Origin: Rugosimonospora acidiphila
GTDB lineage: Bacteria > Actinomycetota > Actinomycetes > Mycobacteriales > Micromonosporaceae
DNA length: 64,000 bases
Assembly: GCF_039543385.1 (NCBI RefSeq)
Contig: NZ_BAABJQ010000018.1
Span: 1-64,000 of the forward strand
Direction: 5' to 3'
The translations under genes and the position numbers were made by a program. Shown piece by piece: positions 42,853-50,842 of the stretch; positions within the stretch are counted from its first letter, which is position 1; every line of letters begins with the position of its first letter. The notes under the pieces were generated by a model. It was given only the letters and a program-made list of their open reading frames with translations, was not told the origin of the DNA and ran no database searches.

Positions 42853-43173
42853 CAACAGCCCTTCCTACGAGGGGGGTTGGGGAACGCGGGGCGGGCGTTT
42901 TCTTTGGCGAGATGGGGTCCGCCCCGCGTGGTGAAACGGGTTCAGCGCTGCGCCGGCGCGCTGGCCGGCCGGATGCCCGTGCCGTGCGTCGAGTGCGCCA
43001 ACCGGGCCCGGCACTTCTGGCCGCCCTTGCACCGGCCGTCGGCGGCGCGGGCACGAGCACCAGACCCACCGCCGGCGGGTAGCCGGGAACCGCGGACTTC
43101 CGGCGGTACGGGCCGGGCCGGGGCGATCACCTTGATCGAAACGGCTCGAGCTATGGCGCTGGTGAGCCTCGCC
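42853..43173. other. Non-coding stretch inside the element
   Basis: I can support no gene. The minus strand carries Arg/Ala/Gly-rich open frames with no family resemblance, probably decayed element sequence between the XRE and excisionase genes. Confidence 0.4.
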
Positions 43174-43926
43174 TCAAGCTCGTTTGCTCATGGCGATCGC
43201 CTGGCTCTCAACCTCTCGCATCTGGCCGCGGGTGAGGCGTCGAAGATCCCAAATGAGCTTGGCCACCTCGGTCACCGCCGGACACCAAGGATCTCGGGTG
43301 CCGTTGGTCGGGTCGACGCCGGTCAGGGCGGCCAGGTCATTGGCCGGAATGCCAAGCACGGTCGCGAGAGCGGCCACCAGCTCAGGGGTGAGTTCCTTCC
43401 TTCCTTGTCCGATGACTCGAATCGTGACCGCCGAGAAGCAGAACCTCTCGTCAGCTAGGACCAGGGCGCGAACCGCCCCCGACCAATCCAGGTTTCGATT
43501 GCGTAGGAGGCCCAGGACCAGGGCGCCCGGGCCGGGCGGAAACTGGCGCTGCGCCGGTGGCGGCGGGAACGGTTCCGCGCGGGGTTGCTGGGGCAACGAC
43601 CGCACGAATTTGCGTAACCGACGTACCTGTCTTGACGAGTGAGAGACCCTGCCGAAAATCCAATCGATCAGGTGACCGGCCTCCGCGTCCAAAGGCGTCA
43701 GGTCGTCCGGTACGGCCAGTCCTGCCAGGACGAACAGATCCGACGTGTGTAGCTGGAGTACGGGCGCAAGCCCTCAGATCAGCGCTTCGCTCGGCCTGGC
43801 ACCGTCAAGTACCGCCGCAAGTTCGGCTTCCGGCACCGCGGCCGCCCGGGACAGCGCGTAGACGTCGAGTTCACGATGCTCAGCCAGCCGCGCCAACGCC
43901 GTCTCGAACCCCGGAAGTTCCGCCAT
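43174..43926 (-). pseudogene. XRE-type regulator interrupted by an in-frame TGA
   Basis: From ATG 43926 the frame reads MAELPGFETALARLAEHREL to EALI, meets TGA at 43774-43776 (codon 51), and then continues without shift as GLAPVLQLHTSDLFVLAGLAV through to 43174. Downstream a second helix-turn-helix-like block (VTIRVIGQGRKELTPELVAAL) is intact. One CGA-to-TGA change restores a 250-residue protein. TAATCT 6 nt before the ATG is a leaderless-type promoter box (43933-43938). The lower part could still be made from an internal start such as ATG 43692. Confidence 0.8.
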
Positions 43927-43932
43927 TCGCTC

Positions 43933-43938
43933 AGATTA
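43933..43938 (-). promoter_or_regulatory. -10 box (TAATCT) before the XRE pseudogene
   Basis: TAATCT on the minus strand ends 6 nt before ATG 43926, the leaderless spacing seen repeatedly in this window. Confidence 0.45.
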
Positions 43939-43985
43939 AGACCCGTCGATGCAACTAGCCATCCGCGCCGTCAACCGTGACGAAA

Positions 43986-44337
43986 CTACCGGAGCGGGTA
44001 CGTGTCCTCGATCTCGTGCCGACCGCCGGGCAGCACTGCGACCGACGCAATGATCGGTTCCCCGGACGCCTGGTGGACCGCGATGCCCAGGCTCAGCACC
44101 GGGTCTCCCGGATCGATGTCGAGTAGTCTCGCCTCTTCCTCGGTTGGCCTGCGCGTGGTCAGCCACTCGCGCGCGCAGGCCACGCCGCAGCTCGATGTGT
44201 TCCCGCAGGCCGTCGGGTATCGGGTCCGGCTTCGTGGCGTCGGTCCCGACCTCGACGAACGTCGAGACCAGGTCGACCGGGCTGAACTCCAACACGGTAC
44301 GGCGCCGCCGTTCATACACCAGAGTCCCCTCGCGCAG
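43986..44337 (-). pseudogene. GntR regulator UTRA-domain remnant (copy 2)
   Basis: The minus strand reads VLEFSPVDLVSTFVEVGTD and KPDPIPDGLREHIELRRGL, then in another frame EWLTTRRPTEEEARLLDIDP through SVAVLPGGRHEIEDTYPLR and a stop. A TAG at 44338-44340 closes the frame upstream and no DNA-binding domain precedes it. It is a paralogue of the remnant at 41564-41880. Confidence 0.78.
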
Positions 44338-44464
44338 CTAGAGCGCCGTGGAGATCGGTGGCAACGGCGACGAGGACCAGGCCGTGGCCGGCGCCCGCCG
44401 CAGCGCGTGGAACGTGTCGTGATCGATGGGCCAGCAGGCCCCGACGGGACCGCTGCTGCGGCTG

Positions 44465-45124
44465 TCACCTGTGCGGTCGGGTCTTCGTCCTGCCCCGGGC
44501 CTTCGCCTCGCGGCGCTGGGCATCCACAGCGTCCTGGTGCTTGCGATAGCGGCGCCGGGCCTCGCGGGCGACGGCTTCACCTGGGAAATCGGCGCGGAGA
44601 GTGGAGGTGAACATCGCGAGGACGAGTCCGCCGGCCACGGACAGGAACGGCAATGCCAGGGGAATCAGTACCCGGCCGGTCAGGGATCCGAGGTGCGGTC
44701 CCTGCGAGAATCGGTCGCGCGAAAAACCGCACAGGACCAAGCGGTGGTACATACCCAGGTATGCGACAACTGCGGGCGCATACCAGACGACGAGGATGAG
44801 GATCTTCAGCGTCAGGGGCAGGTGAGTATTGAAGCTGTACTGGCGGTTGAAGAGGAGATCGGGGCCCAGGCCGAGGCACAGGGTGCCGATGAAGACCCCG
44901 AGCAGGAAGTAGGCGAACGTGGCCGCGCTGCGCCTGACCCAGTAACCGGCGCCGCGGCTTACCCAGGTGCGACCGATGTAGCCGAGCTCCGGTTCGCCCT
45001 GACAGGTCGCCACGTAGGTCTCGACGAGGAAATCTTTTCGGTCGGCGCGGTCTCGCCCCGATGCCTCGCTGAGCACCCTGCGCAGCCATGCCCCGGACGA
45101 AGAGGGCAGGGTCTCGACGATCAT
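44465..45124 (-). CDS. Membrane protein of unknown function (element cargo)
   Basis: The 219-residue protein starts MIVETLPSSSGAWLRRVLSE, has three hydrophobic helices (about 68-90, 105-130 and 148-175), and ends in a basic tail (REARRRYRKHQDAVDAQRRE). No family is recognised. Composition is somewhat less GC-rich than that of flanking chromosomal genes, consistent with foreign origin. The frame is intact. No partner gene is evident. Confidence 0.6.
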   Translation of the reverse strand: MIVETLPSSSGAWLRRVLSEASGRDRADRKDFLVETYVATCQGEPELGYIGRTWVSRGAGYWVRRSAATFAYFLLGVFIGTLCLGLGPDLLFNRQYSFNTHLPLTLKILILVVWYAPAVVAYLGMYHRLVLCGFSRDRFSQGPHLGSLTGRVLIPLALPFLSVAGGLVLAMFTSTLRADFPGEAVAREARRRYRKHQDAVDAQRREAKARGRTKTRPHR

Positions 45125-45368
45125 TCGGTTGCCGCTCCATTCAGGACTGGGACAGGCTAGTGCCGTGTCCACCAACCTATGCCTGGTTGGGCGTAAGTTG
45201 TGGATCCTCGCCGCGGGGTGGCGGTCGAGCGATTCGCCACCGTGGGTGGTGGGGCGGACCTCGCCCATACGACGAGGCAAAGGTTGCCTGACGCGGCACT
45301 AGCATCAGAGCGCCCTGTCGAGCGCAGCCGGAACGTCCCCGAAGGGCCTACGGAGCCTGCTAAGGGCG
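45125..45368. other. Gap without a gene
   Basis: I see no gene or strong hairpin here. It separates two minus-strand cargo genes of the element. Confidence 0.4.
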
Positions 45369-45944
45369 TCAGGGCTTAGCGACGCGGTAGCGCAGGTGGG
45401 TCACGGACCCTGCGACGGGTTTTCCTTCCGGGATCAGGTCGGCCTGTTCCCCGGCGAACAGCGGCGTGCCCTTCCCCAGCAACAACGGAACGAGATGGAT
45501 GCGCACCTCATCGAGCAGGCCCGCCCGCAACAGCTGCCCGGCGACATGCGCACCCAGCACCAGGACATCCTTGTCCCCGGCGGCATCCCTGGCGCGCCGG
45601 GCCGCGGCCGACAGCCCGTCGAAGGCGAACGTCCCGCCGTTGTCGCCGAGCAGGTCCTCCCTGGTCCGGTGGGTGACCACGAAAGTCGGGACGCCGGGCC
45701 ATGGTGTGCCGCCCCAGCTGCCCACGCCAAGGTCGAAGGTGTGCCGTCCGATGATGGCAGCACCCACTATCGCGTTCGTTGGGCTGAAGCTGACGTCGAC
45801 CTCGCTGTCCGCCCCGTTCCCGGCCTTCCACATCCATTCATGCAACCGCTCGCCGCCGTCCCCCATGGGCTCGTCCTGCCTGACATTCGGTCCGGTCGTG
45901 AATCCGTCCAGGGACATCGCTACATCCAGCACTACCTTGCTCAC
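45369..45944 (-). CDS. RibD C-terminal / dihydrofolate reductase-like protein (element cargo)
   Basis: The 191-residue protein fits the YyaP/YwjB RibD-C family: VLDVAMSLDGFTTGP at the start, IIGRHTFDLG, PTFVVTH, DVLVLGAHVAGQLLRAGLLDEVRIHLVPLLLGKGTPLF. These NADPH-binding reductases are common cargo or stand-alone genes; substrates are mostly unknown. GTG 45944 is preceded by GGGAGG. The gene is intact although surrounded by decayed element DNA. Confidence 0.88.
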   Translation of the reverse strand: MSKVVLDVAMSLDGFTTGPNVRQDEPMGDGGERLHEWMWKAGNGADSEVDVSFSPTNAIVGAAIIGRHTFDLGVGSWGGTPWPGVPTFVVTHRTREDLLGDNGGTFAFDGLSAAARRARDAAGDKDVLVLGAHVAGQLLRAGLLDEVRIHLVPLLLGKGTPLFAGEQADLIPEGKPVAGSVTHLRYRVAKP

Positions 45945-46275
45945 CGCGAGCCTCCCTCGTTCCATCGGCGCGGCCGTCCCGGCGCCGTCACGAGAGGGTC
46001 GGTGCCGGCCTGGCCGTCTTGACGTCAACCGCGGAAAAATCAGCGGGGACGCGGCGTCCGTGGCGTTGGTCGACGGCCCGGTCAGCAGCGGGACGGGCGA
46101 CGTGAGCCACGGCTTCCAACTTCAGGGTGAGAGCGGGAGTAACGCAGCGAACGCGCCGCTGCGGCGACATTCGCAAGATCCGGAGGATACGCGGAATGAT
46201 CAAGGGCGGACAAGTAGCACCTGCCGCTGTCGGCCCAGGTCGCGGTACCCGAGGCCGGCTCGACGCTAGCCCCTG
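45945..46275. other. Non-coding right part of the element
   Basis: No gene is supported. Short open frames exist on both strands but none has family resemblance or a good start site. It leads into the right attachment repeat. Confidence 0.4.
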
Positions 46276-46355
46276 CCTGAACCGTGTGTCGCGCGTCCGA
46301 ATCTTGCCGGGGGCACCTCGAAGATCAGCTAAGACGGCACCTGACCAGCGGGAAC
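46276..46355 (+). repeat. Right attachment repeat (attR-like, degenerate tRNA 3' end)
   Basis: The bases match 40700-40779 at about 71 of 80 positions. The T-arm region has changed (GTCCGAATCTTG for GTTCGAATCCTG) and the 5' half of the tRNA is absent, so this is not a tRNA gene. It marks the element's right end. Confidence 0.85.
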
Positions 46356-46364
46356 GTCGAGAGG

Positions 46365-46460
46365 TCAGAGTGTCGGCGGGTCGAACAACAGTTCCAGGAA
46401 CGTCGCCTGCTGCGGAGCCTCAGGTGTACGCAGCGGCGCACCCGATTTCTTCGTCGTCAT
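46365..46460 (-). pseudogene. ltrA: Truncated start of an ltrA (low temperature requirement A) gene
   Basis: ATG 46460 begins MTTKKSGAPLRTPEAPQQAT and continues FLELLFD, the typical LtrA opening before its first membrane helix. It then breaks off (PPTL-stop) about 10 nt from the right attachment repeat. The rest of the roughly 400-residue gene is absent, so the loss coincides with the element boundary. Confidence 0.65.
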
Positions 46461-46839
46461 CGACTTGCCAGTTCCGCCGGTTTCGTTCGTGCGCTGAGGC
46501 AGTCGTACCATGGTGCCCGGCCTTCCGGGCTGCAACAAGAGACGCCCCGGTCTACCCGCCGGCATCCGAGGGTGCGGTCCGTGCCCTCTAACCGAGCTAA
46601 TGATCATTTGGCCCCCCGCGAACTCCTCCTCGGCGCTGGGCGGGCCCACCCCTGTCACGGCCGCACCCTTGCTCCGGCTCGCCAGCGGGACCGGTCGGCT
46701 CGTCGCGGATCCGCTCCATGAGGCGGTCGTCGTGTCATCATGCCCCCCAAGACGCGGTTTGCCGGCGTCAGGTTCTGTGCCTATCAAGAGGGTCCCGGCG
46801 GATTCCGAGCGTCCCGCGACCGGACGCCGGGGGCGTCCG
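46461..46839. other. Gap without a gene
   Basis: No gene is supported between the ltrA remnant and the TetR gene. Open frames on the plus strand run across the TetR gene and look like shadows. I see no strong hairpin. Confidence 0.4.
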
Positions 46840-47391
46840 TTATTGGAACAGTCGACTGATGACGGGACGGGCCGCCGCCGCTGGATCGTCGCCGAGGTCG
46901 GCCGGCAGGACGCCGCCGATCCACAGTCCGGCGAAGCCGTGCACGATCGACCAGGCCGCGAGCCGGGCCGCCCGGCCCTCCTTGGCGGTAGGCGGTTCCG
47001 GCAGTGCCGCGAGCGCGTCCGTCAGGGCCCGACCCGCCCGTTCCCGCGCGGCAACGACGTCGGGGTCGTCGTTGCGGTAGAGGTCGGGCTGGAACATCAC
47101 CTCGAAGTGTCCCCGGTGCTCAACCGCGAACCGGATATAGGCCAGGCCCGCCTCGACTATGTCGTCGGCCGCCCCGACCGCCTCGGCGAGCAGGTCGTAC
47201 CCCTCGGTGGCGAGCGCCGTGAGCAGGCCCGCCTTGTCGCCGAAGTGGTGGGCGGGCGCGGCGTGCGATACGCCCGCACGGCGGGCCAGGTCGCGCAGGC
47301 TCAACGCCGCCGGGCCGTCCTGTTCGATCGCCTCTGCGGCCGTGGCGAGCAGAACCGGGCGCAGGTTTCCGTGATGGTACGTGCGGGCCAT
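46840..47391 (-). CDS. TetR family regulator
   Basis: The 183-residue protein begins MARTYHHGNLRPVLLATAAE and has the helix-turn-helix SLRDLARRAGVSHAAPAHHFGDK (about 30-52), then a TetR_C (WHG-type) ligand domain ending in GLWIGGVLPADL. TACGCT at 47398-47403 on the minus strand lies 6 nt before the ATG, so the message is probably leaderless. Two matched palindromes in the divergent promoter region (47401-47458) fit binding by this protein, which should repress itself and the DoxX gene. Confidence 0.9.
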   Translation of the reverse strand: MARTYHHGNLRPVLLATAAEAIEQDGPAALSLRDLARRAGVSHAAPAHHFGDKAGLLTALATEGYDLLAEAVGAADDIVEAGLAYIRFAVEHRGHFEVMFQPDLYRNDDPDVVAARERAGRALTDALAALPEPPTAKEGRAARLAAWSIVHGFAGLWIGGVLPADLGDDPAAAARPVISRLFQ

Positions 47392-47400
47392 CCGAGAAGC

Positions 47401-47423
47401 GTATCTGGTCATTGACAAGATAC
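47401..47423. promoter_or_regulatory. TetR operator 1
   Basis: This 23-nt palindrome, GTATCTGGTCA then T then TGACAAGATAC, overlaps the TetR gene's -10 box and contains TTGACA (47412-47417), the -35 of the DoxX promoter. Confidence 0.7.
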
Positions 47424-47435
47424 GGCCGTGAGTGG

Positions 47436-47458
47436 GTATCTTGTCAGTGGCAAGTTTC
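47436..47458. promoter_or_regulatory. TetR operator 2 and DoxX -10 region
   Basis: This second copy of the same palindrome, GTATCTTGTCA then G then TGGCAAGTTTC, has a less perfect right arm. TATCTT at 47437-47442 can serve as the DoxX -10 box, about 19 nt after TTGACA. Bound repressor would block the promoter. Confidence 0.65.
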
Positions 47459-47478
47459 CTCGTCGCGAAGGTCGAATC

Positions 47479-47907
47479 ATGCAACCCCTCATTGCTCTCA
47501 TCGCCGGCATCCTCGGTGCGCGCGTGGCCGGCCTGGCCGGCGTGGCGGCACTGGACGGCTGGCAGCCGGCGCTTCGCACAGGGGTGGCGCTGATGTTCCT
47601 GCTCACCACCTCGGCTCACTTCGTTCCGAGACTGCGTGCGGGTCTCGTGGCGATGGTTCCGCCATCGTTGCCTGGCGCGGGCTTGCTGGTCACCGTTACG
47701 GGAGTGCTGGAGTTCGCGGGTGCGGTCGGCATTCTCGTGCCGGCGACGGCGCCGTGGGCGGCGCTCGGGCTCATCCTGATGATGATTTTGATGTTCCCCG
47801 CCAACGTCTCCGCCGCCCGCCGGCGCGTTGCCGGGGCCACACCGCTCGGCCTGCGTACCGTCCTGCAACTCGTCTTCATCGCGGCGGCGGCCGCGGCGGT
47901 CGGCTGA
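47479..47907 (+). CDS. DoxX family membrane protein
   Basis: The 142-residue protein has four membrane helices and the DoxX pattern: VAALMFLLTTSAHF-type segment, LVTVTGVLEFAGAVGILVPAT, and a closing helix after RRVAGATPLGLRTVLQLVF. DoxX proteins take part in redox or thiol stress responses or quinone metabolism in membranes; the role is not settled. GAAGG lies 6 nt before ATG 47479. It is divergent from the TetR gene and almost certainly its target. Confidence 0.88.
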   Translation: MQPLIALIAGILGARVAGLAGVAALDGWQPALRTGVALMFLLTTSAHFVPRLRAGLVAMVPPSLPGAGLLVTVTGVLEFAGAVGILVPATAPWAALGLILMMILMFPANVSAARRRVAGATPLGLRTVLQLVFIAAAAAAVG

Positions 47908-47968
47908 CATTTCGCAGGGTTCGGGTGCGCTTCGCGGGGCGCCAGCCGGATCGGCCAGACTGTTGGGC

Positions 47969-48610
47969 GTGACGCAACCGCAGACGGACGGGCCCATGGT
48001 CGAAGGCGCCGACGCCGGCATCGACGACGACTACGTCGCCGGGTGTCCCATCACCCCCGAACTGGCCCGCCAGATCGCCGATCTGGCGGACCTGCCGTGG
48101 TCCGATGGGAAGGTTACCGACGGTGCGATGCGCGCCCTCGGCTGGCGCGACAACGACGTAATCGAAACGATCAATGGCTTCGTTACCGGCCAAGGCCACG
48201 TCGTCTATAGCGATCACGATGGCTTCTACATGCCGTTCTGCCACTACTACTGGGTGGGCGGAGAGGTGTGGACGACCGACGAATGGGGTGCCCTGCCCGG
48301 CTGGTCCAGCCAGAAGGGCGCCGGCCGGGAGGAATTCGACGGGCACGTCGACGCCGCCGTCGACCGGTTCGCCGAACTGCTCGGCCCGCCGCAGTGCGAC
48401 GTGAGGACCGAGGGCCGCGCCACGGCCATCGGCCCGTATTCATGGCGGTACGCCGCCTGGCGCCGTGGCGGCAACGCCCTCGTCATCGGACAGGTCCCCG
48501 AAGGCTTCTCCCTCTACCAGGACGAGGAGGCGGTCGTCTACATCGGCGCCCTGGCGGAGGACGCGCCATTCCCCGAGGCCGCCGAGTTCCGGGACTTCCT
48601 TGCCCCTTGA
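47969..48610 (+). CDS. Hypothetical protein
   Basis: The 213-residue acidic, Trp/Tyr-rich soluble protein has no family I recognise. Segments such as GFYMPFCHYYWVGGEVWTTDEWGALPGW and LGPPQCDVRTEGRATAIGPYSWRYAAWRRGGNALVIG resemble polymorphic-toxin immunity-type or SUKH-like small proteins in style only. CAGACT 7 nt before GTG 47969 may be a leaderless -10 box. It is not linked to DoxX by overlap. Confidence 0.7.
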   Translation: MTQPQTDGPMVEGADAGIDDDYVAGCPITPELARQIADLADLPWSDGKVTDGAMRALGWRDNDVIETINGFVTGQGHVVYSDHDGFYMPFCHYYWVGGEVWTTDEWGALPGWSSQKGAGREEFDGHVDAAVDRFAELLGPPQCDVRTEGRATAIGPYSWRYAAWRRGGNALVIGQVPEGFSLYQDEEAVVYIGALAEDAPFPEAAEFRDFLAP

Positions 48611-48615
48611 GCCCC

Positions 48616-49092
48616 TCAGGACCGCATGGCGATCGTGCGTCGGCCACCCTCGAACCCGTACGCCCACCACGTGCCGGCCGGCGCTCGCGGCAGGGTGCCC
48701 TCGACCAGCTGGACCGTGGCTCCGGCGAGTTCGATGACCGGAGTCAGGTCGACGACCTCGGCACCCCGCAAGGAGATGGTGCCGCCGTCGAGCACATCCC
48801 AGGTGGCCACCCCGTCCGCCGCGACCGTGCCGCGAACCGCCAGCCGCCTGCTCACGTCAATGAGCAGGGACCTGAGCAGGTCCACTTCGCGCGGCGGCCA
48901 GCTCTCCTCTATCGGGAATCCGAGGTCGGGAACGACCGCCACGACCCGAAGCTGGTCGAGCACCCCTGGCAACCCAGCCGGACGCCGATCCGCCGGCAAC
49001 TCCTCGCCGGCTCGGATCGCCTCGACGAGCAGGAGCGACAGGCTGACGTCGTAGGCCCAGAAGCCCCGGCCACCGAACTCGACCGCTCCCAT
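48616..49092 (-). CDS. Hypothetical protein
   Basis: The 158-residue protein starts MGAVEFGGRGFWAYDVSLSL and ends TWWAYGFEGGRRTIAMRS. No family is recognised; it has no signal peptide or membrane helix. ATG 49092 or the GTG 9 nt upstream could start it. It converges tightly on the preceding unknown gene (5 nt between stops), which resembles it in being Trp-rich, so the two might be functional partners, though this is conjecture. Confidence 0.65.
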   Translation of the reverse strand: MGAVEFGGRGFWAYDVSLSLLLVEAIRAGEELPADRRPAGLPGVLDQLRVVAVVPDLGFPIEESWPPREVDLLRSLLIDVSRRLAVRGTVAADGVATWDVLDGGTISLRGAEVVDLTPVIELAGATVQLVEGTLPRAPAGTWWAYGFEGGRRTIAMRS

Positions 49093-49203
49093 TCTGCTCA
49101 CGATCCGCCCTGCCTCCGGTCCCACGCCACGGTTCCGGTCCCACGCCACGATTCGCGTCCGCGTCCGCGTCCATAGTCTCGCGGCGCGGTGGACCTCCGC
49201 GAT

Positions 49204-49243
49204 CCGGTGGGTGTGCCACGGGCCTGCGTGACACACCCACCGG
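49204..49243 (-). terminator. 12-bp stem terminator of the chitinase gene
   Basis: CCGGTGGGTGTG at 49204-49215 pairs perfectly with CACACCCACCGG at 49232-49243. It lies 3 nt after the chitinase stop on the minus strand. Confidence 0.75.
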
Positions 49244-49246
49244 GCG

Positions 49247-50638
49247 TCAGCGTCCCTGAAGGGACTTGACGTTGTCGCCGAACGTCCAGTTCTTCGAACC
49301 GTCCCAGTTGATGGACCAGGTCATCAGTCCCTTGAGGCCGCTGTCGGCGTTCCAGGCCTGTGCCACCAGCGAGGTCGACATGTAGCCGCCGCCCGCGCCG
49401 GGCTGTGCCGGCAGGCCCGGTACCTGCTTGTCGTAGGGCACCCGGATCGTCGTGCCCTGGACGACCAGTCCGGTGTTCAGGCAGTTCGTCTGCGTCGTGA
49501 ACCCCTGTACCGTGCCGGCCTGGTACGAGTCGCCCGAGCAGCCGTACATGCTGCCGTTGTAGTACTGCATGTTCAGCCACCAGAGCCGGCCGTTGTCGAC
49601 GTACTTCTTGATGATTGGCAGGTACGCGCCCCAGATCGAGCCGTAGGTGACGCCGCCGCCGGTCACGTACGCGGTCTCGGGCGCCATGGTCAGGCCGAAG
49701 TTCGAGGGCATCTGGGCGAGCACGCCGTCGATGATGCGTTCGAGGTTGGCCTGCGAGGTGGACAGGGTGTTGATGCTCCCGCTACCGGTCAGGCCGGTCT
49801 CGATGTCGATGTCGATGCCGTCGAAGTTGTAGGTCTTCAGGATCGGCACGATCGTGGAGACGAATTTGTCAGCCACCGCCGAGGAGCTCAGGTCGATGCC
49901 GGCCGCCGCGCCCCCGATCGACATGAGAATCGTGGCACCCGCCGCCTTGGCCTGGCACATCTGGGCCGGGGTGGCGACCTTCACGTTCGCGTCCATGCCG
50001 TCCTGCCACAGCACGGTGCCGTCGGACCGGATGACCGGGAACGCGGCGTTGATCACGTTGTACCCGTGCGCCGCGATGCGCGAGTCGGTGATCGGGATCC
50101 AACCCAGCGGCGGGTGCACGCCGTTGAGGTTGCCGTCCCAGTTCTCCCAGTACCCCTGGAGAACCTTGCCCGCCGGCCGCGACTTCACGGAGCAGGTACC
50201 GCCACCGGGCGGCGGCGAGGTGGTGGGGGACGGCGAGGGGGACGTGGTGTGTGAGGGCGACGGTGACGGCGAGGTCGGGTGGGTGGTGGACGGGGTCGGA
50301 GACGGGGACGCGGGCGGCGTGGTGCCGCCGCCGGTACACGTGCCGAGGTCCTGCCACAGCGCCGGTACCGCGGCGGGGGTCCAGCCCGCACCGACCGGTG
50401 GGGTGTTCGCCTGCCGAGCCTGGTACGCGTGGCCCTGGTAGGTGACCCGGTCGCCGGCGGCGTAGCTGGTGCCTTCGGCCCAGGCCGGATAGGTGCAGGC
50501 GACCAGCGGCGCGACGGTTGCGGTGTTGACCGCTGCCTGGCCGCTCGGCGCGAAGAGCAGTCCCGTCGCGGCGGTGATCGTCGCGACGGTCAGCGTTATG
50601 GCGGCTGCCAGGACGGGGGCTCGACGTCGTAATCTCAT
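49247..50638 (-). CDS. Secreted chitinase, GH18 with CBM5/12
   Basis: The 463-residue protein has a signal peptide (1-35), a chitin-binding domain of family 5/12 (49-101, CTYPAWAEGTSYAAGDRV to WQDLGTC), a Ser/Thr/Pro linker (102-148), and a GH18 catalytic barrel with DGIDIDIE at 273-280, E280 being the proton donor. It should hydrolyse chitin outside the cell. AGGAG lies 12 nt before ATG 50638. No chitin-type 12-bp direct repeats of the Streptomyces kind are visible upstream. It is a single gene. Confidence 0.95.
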   Translation of the reverse strand: MRLRRRAPVLAAAITLTVATITAATGLLFAPSGQAAVNTATVAPLVACTYPAWAEGTSYAAGDRVTYQGHAYQARQANTPPVGAGWTPAAVPALWQDLGTCTGGGTTPPASPSPTPSTTHPTSPSPSPSHTTSPSPSPTTSPPPGGGTCSVKSRPAGKVLQGYWENWDGNLNGVHPPLGWIPITDSRIAAHGYNVINAAFPVIRSDGTVLWQDGMDANVKVATPAQMCQAKAAGATILMSIGGAAAGIDLSSSAVADKFVSTIVPILKTYNFDGIDIDIETGLTGSGSINTLSTSQANLERIIDGVLAQMPSNFGLTMAPETAYVTGGGVTYGSIWGAYLPIIKKYVDNGRLWWLNMQYYNGSMYGCSGDSYQAGTVQGFTTQTNCLNTGLVVQGTTIRVPYDKQVPGLPAQPGAGGGYMSTSLVAQAWNADSGLKGLMTWSINWDGSKNWTFGDNVKSLQGR

Positions 50639-50842
50639 AACACTTAATACTCCTAACAGTTGGCCGCGACGCGAGCGTAACAAACTATGCCCGTCGATGT
50701 AAGCGTGTGGACCGTGGCCGCGACGCGGAAATGCGCGGCGATGGCGACCGGCCCGGCGGACGCGAAGGGCGCGGCGTCGCGGCCGGCGCGCACCTATCAT
50801 TCCTGTGGGTGCCGCAGATCGAGGCGAGTGGAGGCGCCGGCC

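Larger units (their letters stand above)
40700..46355. mobile_element. Decayed actinomycete integrative element at tRNA-Arg(CCU)
   Basis: A 5.6-kb island is bounded by degenerate 80-nt direct repeats of the tRNA 3' end. On the minus strand it holds, in order, a GntR/UTRA remnant, an XRE gene with an internal stop, and an excisionase-integrase pair overlapping GTGA, all broken, then a second GntR/UTRA remnant. This is the gene set of AICE elements such as pSAM2 minus replication and transfer genes. Three genes look intact (41079, 44465 and 45369). The two flanking repeats differ at about nine positions, so the element is old and probably immobile. Confidence 0.8.

Noticed and set aside
44338..44580. 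An 80-codon minus-strand frame beside the second GntR remnant
   Set aside because: It overlaps the end of the 219-residue membrane protein gene and has no recognisable sequence.
46276..46320. Second tRNA-Arg gene
   Set aside because: Only the 3' half is present and the T arm is mutated; it is the attachment repeat.
46510..47415. A 301-codon plus-strand frame opposite the TetR gene
   Set aside because: No motif or good start; the minus-strand TetR protein accounts for the same DNA.
47428..47478. Longer DoxX start at GTG 47428
   Set aside because: It would put coding sequence over operator 2 and the -10 box; ATG 47479 has its own GAAGG site.
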